This document shows, one piece after another, positions 54,601 through 64,000 of a stretch of 64,000 bases of DNA (within the stretch, counting starts at the first letter, position 1; each line of letters opens with the position of its first letter). Position numbers and translations under genes: made by a program. This DNA is from Takakia lepidozioides. Lineage: Eukaryota; Streptophyta; Takakiopsida; Takakiales; Takakiaceae. The notes under the pieces were generated by a model. The model searched no databases. It was given only the letters and a program-made list of their open reading frames with translations, and was not told the DNA's origin. The stretch is taken from positions 79,650,756-79,714,755 of the forward strand of contig CM060731.1 of the NCBI GenBank assembly GCA_030704615.1, given 5' to 3'.

Positions 54601-57600
54601 AGATGGGACTTCAAGCTTCTTTAATGTCTGCCAAAAGGAAGCCCTAGGGATTTAATCAAAAGCTTTTGGGAAGTCCACCAGATGAACAGAAATGAAATGA
54701 AATGGTACTTAATAGTGTCTGTGGGAAGCTCAAAGAGCTTATGGGACAAGAGGAAATGAAATGAAAAGAAGGAACTTTATAATGTCCGCAGAAAGCTCGA
54801 AGAGCTTATGTGACAAAAGGAAAGCAAGAAACAACAAAGAATAAAAAACAGAGTGAAGCCAGAAGCAGCCCAAAAGCAACTACTGCTCAAGGGATTGCCT
54901 AAGGGTCAAAGCTTCGTGCAGATAATCTGATCCTCAGGAAGAAATAACAAGAAAGAGAGGGGCCACAAATAGCCCAAAAGCAACTAAAGCTCAAGGGATT
55001 GTCTTAAGGGTCAACTCTTCATGCAGGTAAGTTGCCAAGCTTTCTGATCCTTGGAATAAACGACTTCCATGAGAGATTGGGTATCCTGAATTAGCCAGTT
55101 GAATCTCCCATGGATCTCGAATATTAAAAAGCAGGAAAGAATTTTTATATCGTCCATGGAGGGAGAGGTTAGAACAAACCAACTACTTCAGGATACATCA
55201 AATGTTGCTTAAGATAGAGTGCCTCAAGCAGGAATTGAAACCTGAAGACTTCCGCTCAAGATTGGGAATCTCTGAGGTTCCTCATTTATACTAAGGTGTT
55301 GGTCTTGTTTGAAAACGAGGAGGTTGTGCACCAACTCTGTGGGTTTGTACCTGTAGGTTGGTGATCATGATCCTGGTGGATGTAGCCAATGGTAAACAGC
55401 GTCATGTGCCATACCGTGATTCAAAGCTCACCTTTCTTCTCCAGGTTTGTCTTTGTGCCAAGGCCAGTTTTCCTTGCTGACTCTAGCAACCACTTGTAGT
55501 TGTCACATCAGTCATGTTTTGTTGTATTGAACTCACTCAGCAGAAGATTGTGGTATAAAACTCTCCAGGATTCTTTATATTGATGTCCAACATTTTCCCA
55601 CCTTTTCTTTGGAAATATTTGAAATAACGAGGAAAATTGGATCTGTTGGGGCAGGATTCCCTTGGAGGCAATTCGAAGACAACTATAATTGCGAATATTA
55701 GTCCTTCCAGCTGGTAATGAAGCGAATCATTATGTCATCCACTGTCATTAAACTTTGGCTTAGGGATTGTGCGTCCTATTGGGTTAGTAGCTACATTGCT
55801 GGATATACATCTGGTCATGTCTTACAGACAATTATTCTCAGTGATATTCTCTGTTCAATGTAAATATTATGTTTAACCACTTGGAGGCATTTGTTGGCAG
55901 CTCTTCAATGGAGACACTTAGTACACTCAAGTTTGCTCAGCGTGCCAAGTTTATCCATAACAATGTATGCTCTCCTTACCATTCTACACATCATGGTTCT
56001 TTCTGAAGAAATTCAGTTGCCGTTAATTGGACTGCGTCTATAACAGCTATGCTTGCTTAGTGGTGGAAGAGTTTCTGACGTTCTTATTTATGTACAGGCT
56101 GTTGTCAATGAAGACACATCCGGAGATGTTAGTAGCTTGCGTCAGCAAATTGAACAGTTGAAGGTGTGGAGAATATTACTAACTGATTTGTGTGTGGTCC
56201 TCCATCTCGTCCTCTTTCTATGGATTTCTTCACTTGTAATCCAAATATCCCGTTGAGCAGGTCCCTTTTTGTATCATTGCACTTGGGTCCTCTCTGCTGC
56301 ACAAACACCCTCTCCTGACAATGTTTTCCCCAACATTGATAGGAGGAGTTGGCTCGTATTCGAAGACAAAGCATATCAAGGATACCATCAGTGCGATCAA
56401 CGGGAATTTTGCATGAAAGCATACCGGAAGGGGAGCATGGCTATGGTATGACTACTTCAGCTACTGGGCTTCAACCAGCATTCCAGTCATCAGACTTACT
56501 GGAGTGTAATAAGGCTCCTGCTATCTCCCAAATCTTTCATAAGGTGTGTCCACTTTCCTGCAGTTTTAATCTCCTTTAGTGTGATAATGTTCCATATCCT
56601 CATTAGAAACACTGGTAAACATTTCAACTAAAAGTCCCTGAGGTCTGAAGTAGTGAATATGGTTGCTGGCACATATGCATCAATTGAGTGAAAATTTCAG
56701 TCATGTGTCTTGTGTACCTATCTGCCGTTGATGACCAATGATTGCTTGGAACATGCAAGCAGATACAAAAATTGGAGGCTATGTTGGCAGGAGCTCTCAG
56801 AAGAGAGCAGGCAGCCAACCTTTCCACACAGCATTTGGCTGCTGAGATTGAGCAACTGAATTGCTTGGTGGGTATCCTCTTCATTACAGTCTGTCATGCT
56901 TAGATCTAGAGCCAACGGGCACCCGCAAGCAAATTCCACGAGTTGACTCATGCTTCTGTCTTGGTTTGTCATACTGTAGATCTTTCTTTGAAGCAGAGTG
57001 CTTGCTTGGCCTGGACACTTCTATTGCACCTCTTTTCATCAAAATTCCTTCACTATGTTTTTGACCAGAAGGACAATTTAATGTGTTTCATGGAGGCAAG
57101 GCATAGGTTGGAAACACCAAAGTGGAGGGTGAAAAAGGAGAAGCATTATGGGTCAAGTTGGATGAAGCTCTAAGTCTTACTGTGCAGGTGAAGCAGCGGG
57201 AAGATGATACTCAGTGCAGCAAGATGATGCTGCGTTTCAGGGAAGACAAAATCCAGAGACTTGAGTTGCTTTCGAAAGGTCTTCTGCCTGCAGACACTTT
57301 TCTTATGGAAGAAAAAAATGCTGTACAGGCGGAATTACAGCTAGTGCAAGTGCGAACAGAGCACAACCCTGAGCTGACACGGTTTGCCATGGAAAACATA
57401 CGTCTGTCAGAGGAACTTCGCAGGTCCCCAACAATATCACACTGACAAGTTTGGATAATTGGAAGCTAGCCTACTTGTGCAAACCCAGTTAGCAATGATT
57501 TTGTACATGTGATTATTATGGAGATCTTTTTCTTAGATGCCTTCAAGGTGAGTGAATGTTGTTGCATAACTGATCATATCCTGCAAAGCAAAAAGAATGA

Positions 57601-60600
57601 GACAAGTATTGGGGCACTGTTTGCAATACAGGTACCAGGACTTTTACACTGGCGGAGAGAGGGAAGTTATGGCTGAGGAGATTTCAAGGCTCCGGGATCA
57701 AGTATGATGTAATAGACCACTGTCTGAGTTCTGATTTCTCGTTAGAGCATTTGTAATTGGGCAAATGAGTAATTGGGCTGCGATAGGGTGTCTGGATAGA
57801 GCTGCAATTTGTGAGAGGGTCATTGCTCAAATTGTATTCTACAAATTTTATAACATGCAGAAGGAGCCCAGACGGCCCTGCAAAAACAGTAGGGATATCA
57901 GAACTCTGAAGAATGTACTCTTAAGATGTTGTTTGCCACCCAGTTTTGGTGGAACAAAAGGGAACTGACACTACCTTTGTTAAGGGCTCACTCCAGTAGT
58001 GAGACTTAACATGACATAAACAATTGGTTCATGCTCTCCAGATTTCCTCCAGAAAGCCCTTCTCAATCTGCTGTGTGATCTACTCAGCAGTTAGGTACAT
58101 CAAGAGTGACTGTCTCTGATGAGAGGGCATTGCATCGTCTTCAGGCTTCCTGCATATTGGGCATTAGCAATCTTCCTTTCCTCTCTGCATCAGAAAGAAA
58201 CAACTAGGAAGAACAAACTGTAGAATAGAAATGAAATGAAATAGTACTTTATAACGCCCGTGGAAAGCTCAAAGAGCTTATGGGAGAAAATGGAAAAAAA
58301 ACATGAGAGAGGAAACAAAAGCAGAGCCAAAAAACAGCCCAAAACCAACTACTGCTCCAGGGATTGTCTAAGGGTGAAGGCCTCGTGTAGGTAACCTGCC
58401 AAGCATTTCTGATCCTCATGGTGGAAGACTTAAGTGAGAGATTGACTTCTGAATAGACAGTGGAATCTCCCACGGACCTCGTAATATAGAGGGCAATTAA
58501 AGAAGAAGTGTTCTTCAGTTTCAATTTCCTTGTTGTGCCCGGTGCAAGCTGGGCATAGGCGGTCCTCCCGTTGTAGGTTTTCCCATCTGCCAGTCTCTAT
58601 CCGTAGATTGTGGGAATAGAGAAATCACGAACTACTCAAAGCTCATGAAGATGGATTGTCTCATGCAGGTAAGCTGCTGAGGGCATTTGCCTGGGTAAGG
58701 ATACAGGAAGTTCGGAGACTGAGAGGAAGGATTGAGGTTTCTGAATTTTGAAGTGGTTACTGGGTTTTTCTTGAGCAAAACCCAACCAGTTCTTTAAGGA
58801 AAGAGAAGAGAGGCACACCTCAATGACTGCAATTTGGGTACAACGTACCTTTAATGAATGGCATACACCCATGGGATAGTGACCCTTCCGAAGCTGTGTG
58901 GGGGTTTAGCCCACCAATGGTAGAGGGAAGGGAAAGGAAAGGAAATAAATGGATTTTCAGAAAGAATCATCTATTTTACCCAACTAACAACCTTGTGACC
59001 ATGATGGATGCCTACAGTTGCTGGAAGTGGTGGACAGCAGGCTCTCACTGAATTCCCTTACCAGTCTGCAGGTTTTCTTCTCCTCTTTGAGCTTGCCGCG
59101 GAGGTTATAAAGTACCATTTCATTTCATTTCCCTTACCCCTTCATTTCATTATTTCTCTTTCTTGTTCCATGCTTTCTCTTGTATAGTAAAGTAGCATTT
59201 CTCAAAGAGCTCTTTGAGTTTTTGTGAACGTTATAAAGTATCATTTCATTTCTTCTGTTGTTGTGGGCCTGTCATTGGCCACTCCTTTCATGAATTTCAA
59301 GGACTGTGAGGTTGATTGTCCACCTCATTTAATGTGGGTTCTTACTATAACATGTTTGCTGTGGGACTGATGAGACTCGTGTCTTCCTCAGCAGAGGGAG
59401 GAATTAGCGCCTGAACTCACTTCTGAAAAACAAGAGATCAAGTTGGTTCACATTCAGGTATGCTGTCGAAGGAAAGTGCACTACAGGAATTTTACCAATA
59501 TCTGGCTCTGCGTGCAACCACAGAATGCTTGTACAACATGCATATTTTCTTGAACACTTCAAAAGTCTTGTTGTATGTGTGGACTGTACTGAATGCAGGC
59601 TGACAAATACCAGAGAGAAACTGAGGAATGCCGGAGGAAATTGAGTACATGTCTAGAGTCCAATGCAAGAATGGCGAGGTATGACAATGCCTTGACTAAG
59701 TTCCTAGTTAATCCAAGTTGGTTGACTGCTGTTTCACCAATTTGTGCATCGCCATCCTCCAACATTGTCATCACCAAGAACCAATAAATCTGCACGCTTT
59801 TGATGAAAGTGATCTTTTTACTCATTTGACAGTAGTTCAACAAGCTTCTCTGAAACAATATTATCTGATAATTAAGGATGACATGTAGCACAAATCAATG
59901 GACATTCTGCCTATACTGCCATCGTGGATGGCCTATTATGTGTGTCTTTTCATTCATATGAGCAATGTACACCAGCATGGTGGATTTGCACACCATCCTA
60001 ATCTTGAACTAATAGAAATGGCCTACTGAATGTAGACACCATTGGCAATAAAATGCACCCTTGGACTAATTAACCTCCAAAGGTTTTGATCAGGGTTCGG
60101 ACTGGACCCCCTTCATGGCCAAAGCTTGCATTTTCTTCTCATAGTATCTGGTATATCAAGGTGCCCAAACTCATATCAAGTACAACAAGTAACTTTAGTT
60201 CTCATATTGGCAAGTCTCCGGCAAATAGATAGCAGATCAAGTAACTCTAATATTTCATACTGCTGTATCTTTCTTTCAGGCAACTTGATGAACTGCAGTT
60301 TGTGGTGGGTGAGAGGAAGGCAGAGTGCAGTCAGCAACAGAAGGAGCTGAAGACAAACAGGGTGCCGATACACCCTTTGCTTCTGTCTCATTATGAAGAC
60401 AGTTCTTTCATGCAAGTGACAGGTCCAGCAGTTCTAGAACATGGAGCCATATTTTCTGTCACTTGGTTCTTATCATGCCATTTGAAGCTATGTAGAGAGA
60501 CTATTTTTTACGGATGCAGTAACATAGTGACAGGGCTTCACCACAAATGAGTGCTTGAAATGTCGTGTGTGGGTATGGTTGATGGACTAAAGACACTTGA

Positions 60601-63367
60601 ACTGGTGATATGAAGGGTTGACATGGACATGAAAAGTTGTGGCTGCTTTCCTTCAGGGAAAAGCTCTTGAGGTAGATGCCCTGAAATTGGAACAGGCACA
60701 CCACCTGAAATTGGTATCTGAGTTGAAGGCCCAGCTGCAACAGGTTCTTCTTCAACACATTGTTTTGATTCATGCAGTATCTGTGCTTTGAGCCACTATC
60801 TAACTTCTCTTAACCAGGAGATTTGAGAAAGATTTTGACTAAGTCCCTACCATGTTCCAAATCAGAGTGAGGAGAGGGCGGAGCTGGAAGCAGAGAGGTG
60901 TATTCAGCTTGAGTACAAGTTCACAGAGGCCCTACAGGCTGTAGAGAAATTTCAAAGACAGCTCAAGGTTGTCTACCTAGCCCCCACTTTTTCTTGTTAT
61001 TATGTATGTCTTGGGTAGCTTCCCTTTTTATCTGGAAGAATTGTAGGAGGAGTAAGGATTATTGACAGCATCTAGGCTTGGTTATCTGCTATTTCTCTGA
61101 CATCATCATTAGATGAAAGAGACACTAGTTGCAGCCAAAGGGGGTGCACGGTAATGAAGGAAGTGTGTCAATATCACAAGTGAAAATTTATTTGCAAAGG
61201 TAAAAAATTTCATGTAATAAGATGAGGGAGGGAAAGGACAAGGAACAACATGTAGCATCCAGTACTCTGATACCTCTAAGTGCATGAGCCCACCTTTGTA
61301 ATTGTTCTTTTGATATCTTTCAAAACTTATCACAGACACTGGCTTACAGGAAAAGGTAATCATCAGACTGGCATACTCACTCTTCCCCCGGGAGCAGGAA
61401 AGGGGATGAGGGAAAATGGGGGGTGATGAGGGAAAGAAGAATGGACATAATGGTACCTCCTCGAAGTATGGGACATGTCTTAACCCTCTCGAACTGGGTG
61501 AAAACGACCCAGCACACAATTTTTATTCTTGAAAAGCATTTAGCACCTCTTCATCAGAAAATGGAGGCTATGACATCACCTTTTAGAAGTCCTCTAGGAA
61601 ACTCTGCATAAGAGGTAGTCATTGTTTAACAGAGACAGACAATCACAGTGTATAAAGGTGAGCATTGATTGCAAATTTGCATCGACGGCTTTTAAAAATA
61701 CACAGACAGAGAGCTAGAGGAGGGGTGTGGTGTGTGGGTGGACTGAGATGACTAGAATCTCAATCACTTCTGGCTTTCAGGATTCTGAACTCAGGACTGA
61801 GTGGGAAGAAGGGAAGTCCTTCCTTGGAAATCAAGCATCGAAGAAGAGGCCAGAGCACACAGGGCTTGTGTTGCCGTTGGAGGTGACGGGCAATTCTGAT
61901 GTTTGTGCATGTGCGATCTCTTGCACTGACCTTTTTCCTGAAGCAGGACAACATGAATGCCCTCAGGAATCATGGCAAAGACCCCATGAGGCTGAAGTTA
62001 GACAGTCGAAGTCAATGGTGCAGCTGCAGAAACAGCTGGACTGTATGAAGTCTGTTTTGGAGGAAGAATGGGCCTATCGAAAATGCTTGGAGGAGAAAAT
62101 TGCTACTTTTAGCAAGCAATTAGATGAGACATCTGTCCCTCATAAGTGTGCAGAAACTCCCATACCACAAGGACAGGATTTTGAGGGGGTCAGAGAGGTG
62201 AAACATTCTGATGCAGTCATGCAGCTCCAAATGGAGCTTGATTGTATGGAGGCTGGGTTGGCAGAAGAGTTAGCTGCCAATGGCTGTAAACGGGAAAAAG
62301 GTACTCCAAGAAGACAGCAAGGAGCCGAGGAGACCGTCGAGGTTAAACACTCTGTTACCATCATGCAGCTTCAGCTGGAGTTGGAGTCTGTGGAGATTAC
62401 TTTGGAAGAAGAACGCGCCCACCTCAAAGAGGTTGAAGCAAATAGTGCACAACTTGGCAAGCTGTTGGAGGAAGCACTGTCGAAGCTTGAGCAGGAGAAA
62501 GCTTTGGTGGAAGCTCGAGAAGGTCAGAAGGTTTTCAGCTTAAGTGAGCTGGAGACTTTGCAAATAGAGCACAGGAAGGCACTGGAAAGGTTGACAACGA
62601 GGGAGGTAAAAGAGTTGGTGCTGAGGAAAAGGACATTTCAGCTGGCGCAAGAGTTTGGATATGCAGAGAGGGAATTCAAGTTCACAGATATAAAGGGAAA
62701 TGAAGACAGAGTTGTGGGTGAGGCTGTGCAGTCTGCTGGTAAGGGGGAGTTGGAGAGAGCAAGAATTGAACCAGAAAAAGCTCAAAAGCTTAGTATTGAG
62801 GTTGGGGGACAGGAAGCCTCTTGGCAATCCCAGGAGCAAGACATGAATGTAACTGGCTCTCCAGCAGAGATGCTAGAGATGGCTGCGTTAAGGAGGCAAT
62901 TAGCAGAAAAGGAGTTTCTACTAGCAGAGGTGCAGGTGCAGGTGACTAAAATGCAAGGGGAGTTAGCAGTGTTGGAAGATGAAAAGGCACAATTCAGCCT
63001 AGAGAAGGAAAAGTTTGAGATTGGAGCGATGGACCTGCAAGAGCTTCGGAGGGCAGAGACACGCTTACATAAGGTAGAAGCTAAGGCCTCAGAGACGCCC
63101 GGAGCTCAGGCACAATTGGCAGCAAAGGACGAGTGGAAGGTAGAAAAAAGAACATTGCTGTCAGTAGCAAATGAGACTGAGCAGCAATATTTGAAGGTGG
63201 AAAATGTGTTGAAACCGGCCCAAGATGACCCTGCAAAACTTCAAGTACAATACAATGAAACAGCAACTCGGGACCTTACAGGACATGTAGAGAGGGCCAG
63301 GCTTGAAAGTGAGTTGGGGGAACACCTGGAAGCGATGCAGATGCTTGCTGATGCATTACAGAGCCAG
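45697..63367 (+). CDS. KIN12: Kinesin-12 (phragmoplast PAKRP1/KIN12 type), 23 exons seen, 3' end outside the window
   Basis: Exons: 45697-46629, 46811-46966, 47375-47458, 47704-47823, 48628-48741, 49499-49591, 52833-52922, 53097-53167, 53357-53431, 55357-55444, 55655-55713, 55901-55964, 56098-56163, 56343-56543, 56763-56867, 57188-57423, 57632-57701, 59395-59457, 59599-59678, 60280-60361, 60657-60743, 60866-60967, 61781-63367. Phase holds across all, 1542 codons so far. An N-terminal Ser-rich tail of about 300 residues ends [11 protein letters not shown], a KIN12 mark. The motor follows: IIRTRP, P-loop [13 protein letters not shown] split by an intron, [15 protein letters not shown], switch [10 protein letters not shown], switch [35 protein letters not shown]. 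Then comes a long coiled-coil stalk ([34 protein letters not shown]). KIN12 members sit at the phragmoplast midzone and organise antiparallel plus ends in cytokinesis. Odd: switch I SSRAH instead of SSRSH. The starts of exons 5 and 15 and the end of exon 20 are the least certain. Confidence 0.92.
47826..48085 (+). mobile_element. 3'-terminal LINE fragment in a kinesin intron (sense)
   Basis: The plus frame ends [17 protein letters not shown], matching the C-terminal peptide ([17 protein letters not shown]) of the LINE family that fills the later introns, with HFFL upstream. The tail motif is not evident. Old, diverged copy. Confidence 0.5.
49735..50250 (-). mobile_element. 5'-truncated LINE 3' ends, (GAAAT)n-tail family
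   Basis: One short piece at 49741-49800 has only the GTAAGCTCAAAGAGCTTATG block. A longer copy has its tail at about 49866 (GAAATGAAATGGTAC). Reading leftward-oriented, the longer copy encodes [20 protein letters not shown] and [17 protein letters not shown], then a short 3' UTR with the conserved AAGCTC...GAGCTT...GGGACAA block and the microsatellite tail. The order on the minus strand is zinc motif, C-terminal peptide, 3' UTR, tail. Confidence 0.75.
50251..51072 (-). mobile_element. Two further truncated LINE 3' ends
   Basis: Tails (GAAAT)n-GGTAC are at 50251-50275 and 50803-50825. Each is followed rightward by the 3' UTR block and remnants of the C-terminal coding end, including [16 protein letters not shown] at about 50990-50940. 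The second copy stops where the next tail begins at 51075, so copies abut end to end. Confidence 0.75.
51075..51420 (-). mobile_element. LINE 3' end interrupted by a gene fragment
   Basis: The tail and GGTACTT lie at 51075-51106. The block that normally follows within about ten bases (TCTGCGGAAAGCTC) appears only at about 51371. The intervening sequence of about 265 bp is foreign to the LINE and encodes coiled coil in the plus orientation. Confidence 0.7.
51175..51372 (+). pseudogene. Coiled-coil exon fragment embedded in a LINE copy
   Basis: The plus strand reads [55 protein letters not shown] and LHEVHKQQ, a continuous heptad-rich segment of about 65 residues with no stop. It is preceded by a pyrimidine-leaning tract and TTGGCAG, like a 3' splice site. 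It lies between motor exons 6 and 7 of the kinesin gene, where no coiled coil belongs, so it is not part of the transcript in order. It may derive from a stalk exon of this gene or another coiled-coil gene. Confidence 0.6.
51421..51711 (-). mobile_element. Two more truncated LINE 3' ends
   Basis: Tails at 51423-51445 (four GAAAT units) and 51562-51577. The first is followed by GCTTTATATCGTCTGCGG and the AAGCTCATAGAGCTTATGGG block. The second is followed by the AAGCTCAAAGAGCTTGAGGG block and the C-terminal peptide region, cut by the LTR at 51712. Confidence 0.7.
51712..52109. mobile_element. Probable solo LTR (398 bp)
   Basis: It starts TGTTAGAAGTC and ends TTTCCAACA, giving the TG...CA ends of an LTR. 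It interrupts the LINE 3' ends on both sides. Flanking pentamers GAGGG (left) and TAGGG (right) match at four of five positions, weakly suggesting a target-site duplication. No internal retroelement genes are present, hence solo LTR. Confidence 0.5.
52110..52560 (-). mobile_element. Truncated LINE 3' ends, degenerate tails
   Basis: The C-terminal region (about 52130-52430) is followed by two closely spaced tail-plus-UTR units at about 52455 (GAAATGACATGGTACTTTATG) cut short and at about 52500 (GAAATGAAGTGGTAC). Both have shortened AAGCTCA-AGAGCAG blocks. Confidence 0.65.
53517..54000 (-). mobile_element. Truncated LINE 3' ends in a kinesin intron
   Basis: Tail-plus-UTR units at about 53520 and 53596 (GAAACGAAATGAAATGATAC), with the AAGCTCAAAGAGCTTATGGG block. 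To the right the minus strand encodes [19 protein letters not shown] and IRGRYYYLF (about 53945-53840), the zinc-motif end of the family protein. Confidence 0.72.
54170..54690 (-). mobile_element. LINE RT fragment
   Basis: The minus strand, with stops, reads [18 protein letters not shown] (family: DFxKAFDxxPR), [19 protein letters not shown] and then in another frame [22 protein letters not shown] (family: RQGCPLSPxLF). This is the palm of a LINE RT, distinct from the L1-like copies. It probably belongs to the (GAAAT)n-tail family, since it lies directly upstream (in minus sense) of degenerate family sequence. YADD was not found. Confidence 0.7.
54690..55200 (-). mobile_element. Tandemly abutting LINE 3' ends
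   Basis: Tails at about 54691 (GAAATGAAATGGTAC) and 54754 (AAATGAAATGAAAAG) are separated by only one UTR block. They are followed by C-terminal peptide regions at about 54890-54930 and 54990-55100. Confidence 0.7.
58226..58625 (-). mobile_element. Truncated LINE 3' end, best-preserved zinc motif
   Basis: Tail at 58229-58243 and the UTR block with AAGCTCAAAGAGCTTATGGG. On the minus strand (about 58580-58470) it encodes [20 protein letters not shown], then [20 protein letters not shown]. This gives a CPAC-x11-H-x4-C arrangement, the typical C-terminal zinc-binding end of many LINE proteins. Confidence 0.78.
59085..59255 (+). mobile_element. Two LINE tails in sense orientation
   Basis: GAGGTTATAAAGTACCATTT followed by CATTTCATTTCCC (about 59099-59135), and CAAAGAGCTCTTTGAG...AACGTTATAAAGTATCATTT followed by CATTTC (about 59203-59252). 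These are the reverse complement of the tails elsewhere, so the insertions are oriented with the kinesin gene. Confidence 0.7.
62000..62460 (+). other. Three-fold coiled-coil repeat inside the large kinesin exon
   Basis: Three related segments begin at about 62005, 62200 and 62345: [40 protein letters not shown] and [20 protein letters not shown]. The DNA is also similar (GCAGCT[GT]CA...GAGCTTGA/GGAGTTGGA). Internal duplication of a heptad block within the stalk. Confidence 0.75.
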
Positions 63368-63389
63368 GTACTTATGTGCCTCTCTTGTT

Positions 63390-63625
63390 CTGCGTGAAGT
63401 CTCCCTTCCTCTCTTTTGTCTTTTGTCTTCGATCCCTTATGGAGGTCTTCCATTACGAGGATCAGAAATGCTTGGCAGCTTACCAGCATGAGAAGTTGGC
63501 TCTGTAGCAATTGGGCAATAGTTACTTTTTGGGCTGCTTGTGCCCCTCTCTTTTTCTTATTTATTGCTTTCTCGTCTTTGAGCTTTCCGCGACGTCATAG
63601 AGTACCATTTCATTCCATTTCCCCC
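63390..63625 (+). mobile_element. LINE 3' end in sense orientation
   Basis: The plus strand reads [19 protein letters not shown] and a stop, then a short 3' UTR with TTTGAGCTTTCCGCGACGTC and the tail GTACCATTTCATTCCATTTC. It lies just after the donor of the 1587-bp kinesin exon. Confidence 0.75.
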
Positions 63626-64000
63626 CTCTCTAACCAGATGGTCCGCCAGCACTCCGACAGTTCGCATTGGCTACCTTCAGGGGTAGGTCATCACAGCCAC
63701 AGTTCACATTGAGTACATTACCCACCAGAGGACCAACAGACAAAAAATGCTGGGTGCACTCAGTCTGCAACCGGCTCTGGGATATAGAGGGCAGAGGGTA
63801 TTATTTCCCATGGAGTATGCCCATAAGTATCCAAAGATGATGTGCCTCAAGGTTAGATAAAGCCGTCCAGATTTTAAAAGAAAGTCTTTACCTAAACCTT
63901 AATTTGATGCAGGCGTTCAGCCAGAACTGAGACCTAGGGGAGGTCACAGCTTTTGGTGTTGTCTTAAGTGTCTAGAAGTAGGAAGGACCAGTGCCTGGTT
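63626..64000. other. Intron or 3' portion of the kinesin gene; no exon recognised
   Basis: The kinesin stalk must continue beyond 63367, because that exon ends at a good donor in an open coiled coil. No convincing exon was seen before the window edge. Confidence 0.4.

Noticed and set aside
61109-61519. Minus-strand 136-codon frame inside a kinesin intron as a gene
   Set aside because: No domain, low complexity at one end, no splice sites or start context, and no repeat-family match.

Overview
This window looks like nuclear DNA of a land plant, probably a seed-free one (fern or lycophyte; this lineage call is inference and weak). The reasons are long introns with GT-AG borders, a plant phragmoplast-type kinesin-12, a plant FBL3-type F-box/LRR gene, plant JMJD5/JMJ30, a GH17-CBM43 glucanase, PPR remnants, and L1-type LINEs whose ORF1 ends in a CCHC knuckle. 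No bacterial operons, rRNA genes or CRISPR arrays were seen.

Layout. About 1.4-9.0 kb (minus) is one large, decayed non-LTR retrotransposon. It has ORF1, an APE-type endonuclease, an RT and, unusually, a C-terminal chromodomain after a proline tract encoded by a 35-base G homopolymer. About 9.7-13.4 kb (minus) is a chimeric open frame: a GH17-CBM43 glucanase with a nonsense codon, then a PPR fragment, then an in-frame tandem duplication of about 310 bp. About 14.6-16.5 kb (minus) is a broken L1-like LINE. About 19.2-23.1 kb (plus) is an intact seven-exon F-box/LRR gene. About 24-29.5 kb is repeat territory: an LTR-like block, hairpins, a fold-back TIR element, a tRNA-headed SINE with an expanded tandem body, and a decayed piggyBac transposase. 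About 29.8-33.4 kb (minus) is an intact seven-exon JmjC gene of the KDM8/JMJD5 type. About 34.6-39.2 kb (plus) and 41.3-44.2 kb (minus) are two more decayed L1-like LINEs with SINE copies between them. From 45.7 kb to beyond the right edge (plus) runs a kinesin-12 gene with 23 exons visible.

The kinesin introns are loaded with 5'-truncated 3' ends of a separate LINE family. It is recognised by a C-terminal CPxC...H...C zinc motif and a (GAAAT)n/(ATTTC)n tail. One copy is interrupted by a 265-bp piece of gene sequence encoding coiled coil. One intron also holds a probable solo LTR.

The three intact cellular genes (F-box/LRR, JmjC, kinesin-12) have no evident joint function; they are ordinary plant housekeeping or developmental genes separated by mobile DNA. 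Exon borders were read by eye from splice consensus, reading phase and family resemblance. All of them keep phase, but none is confirmed by transcript data.
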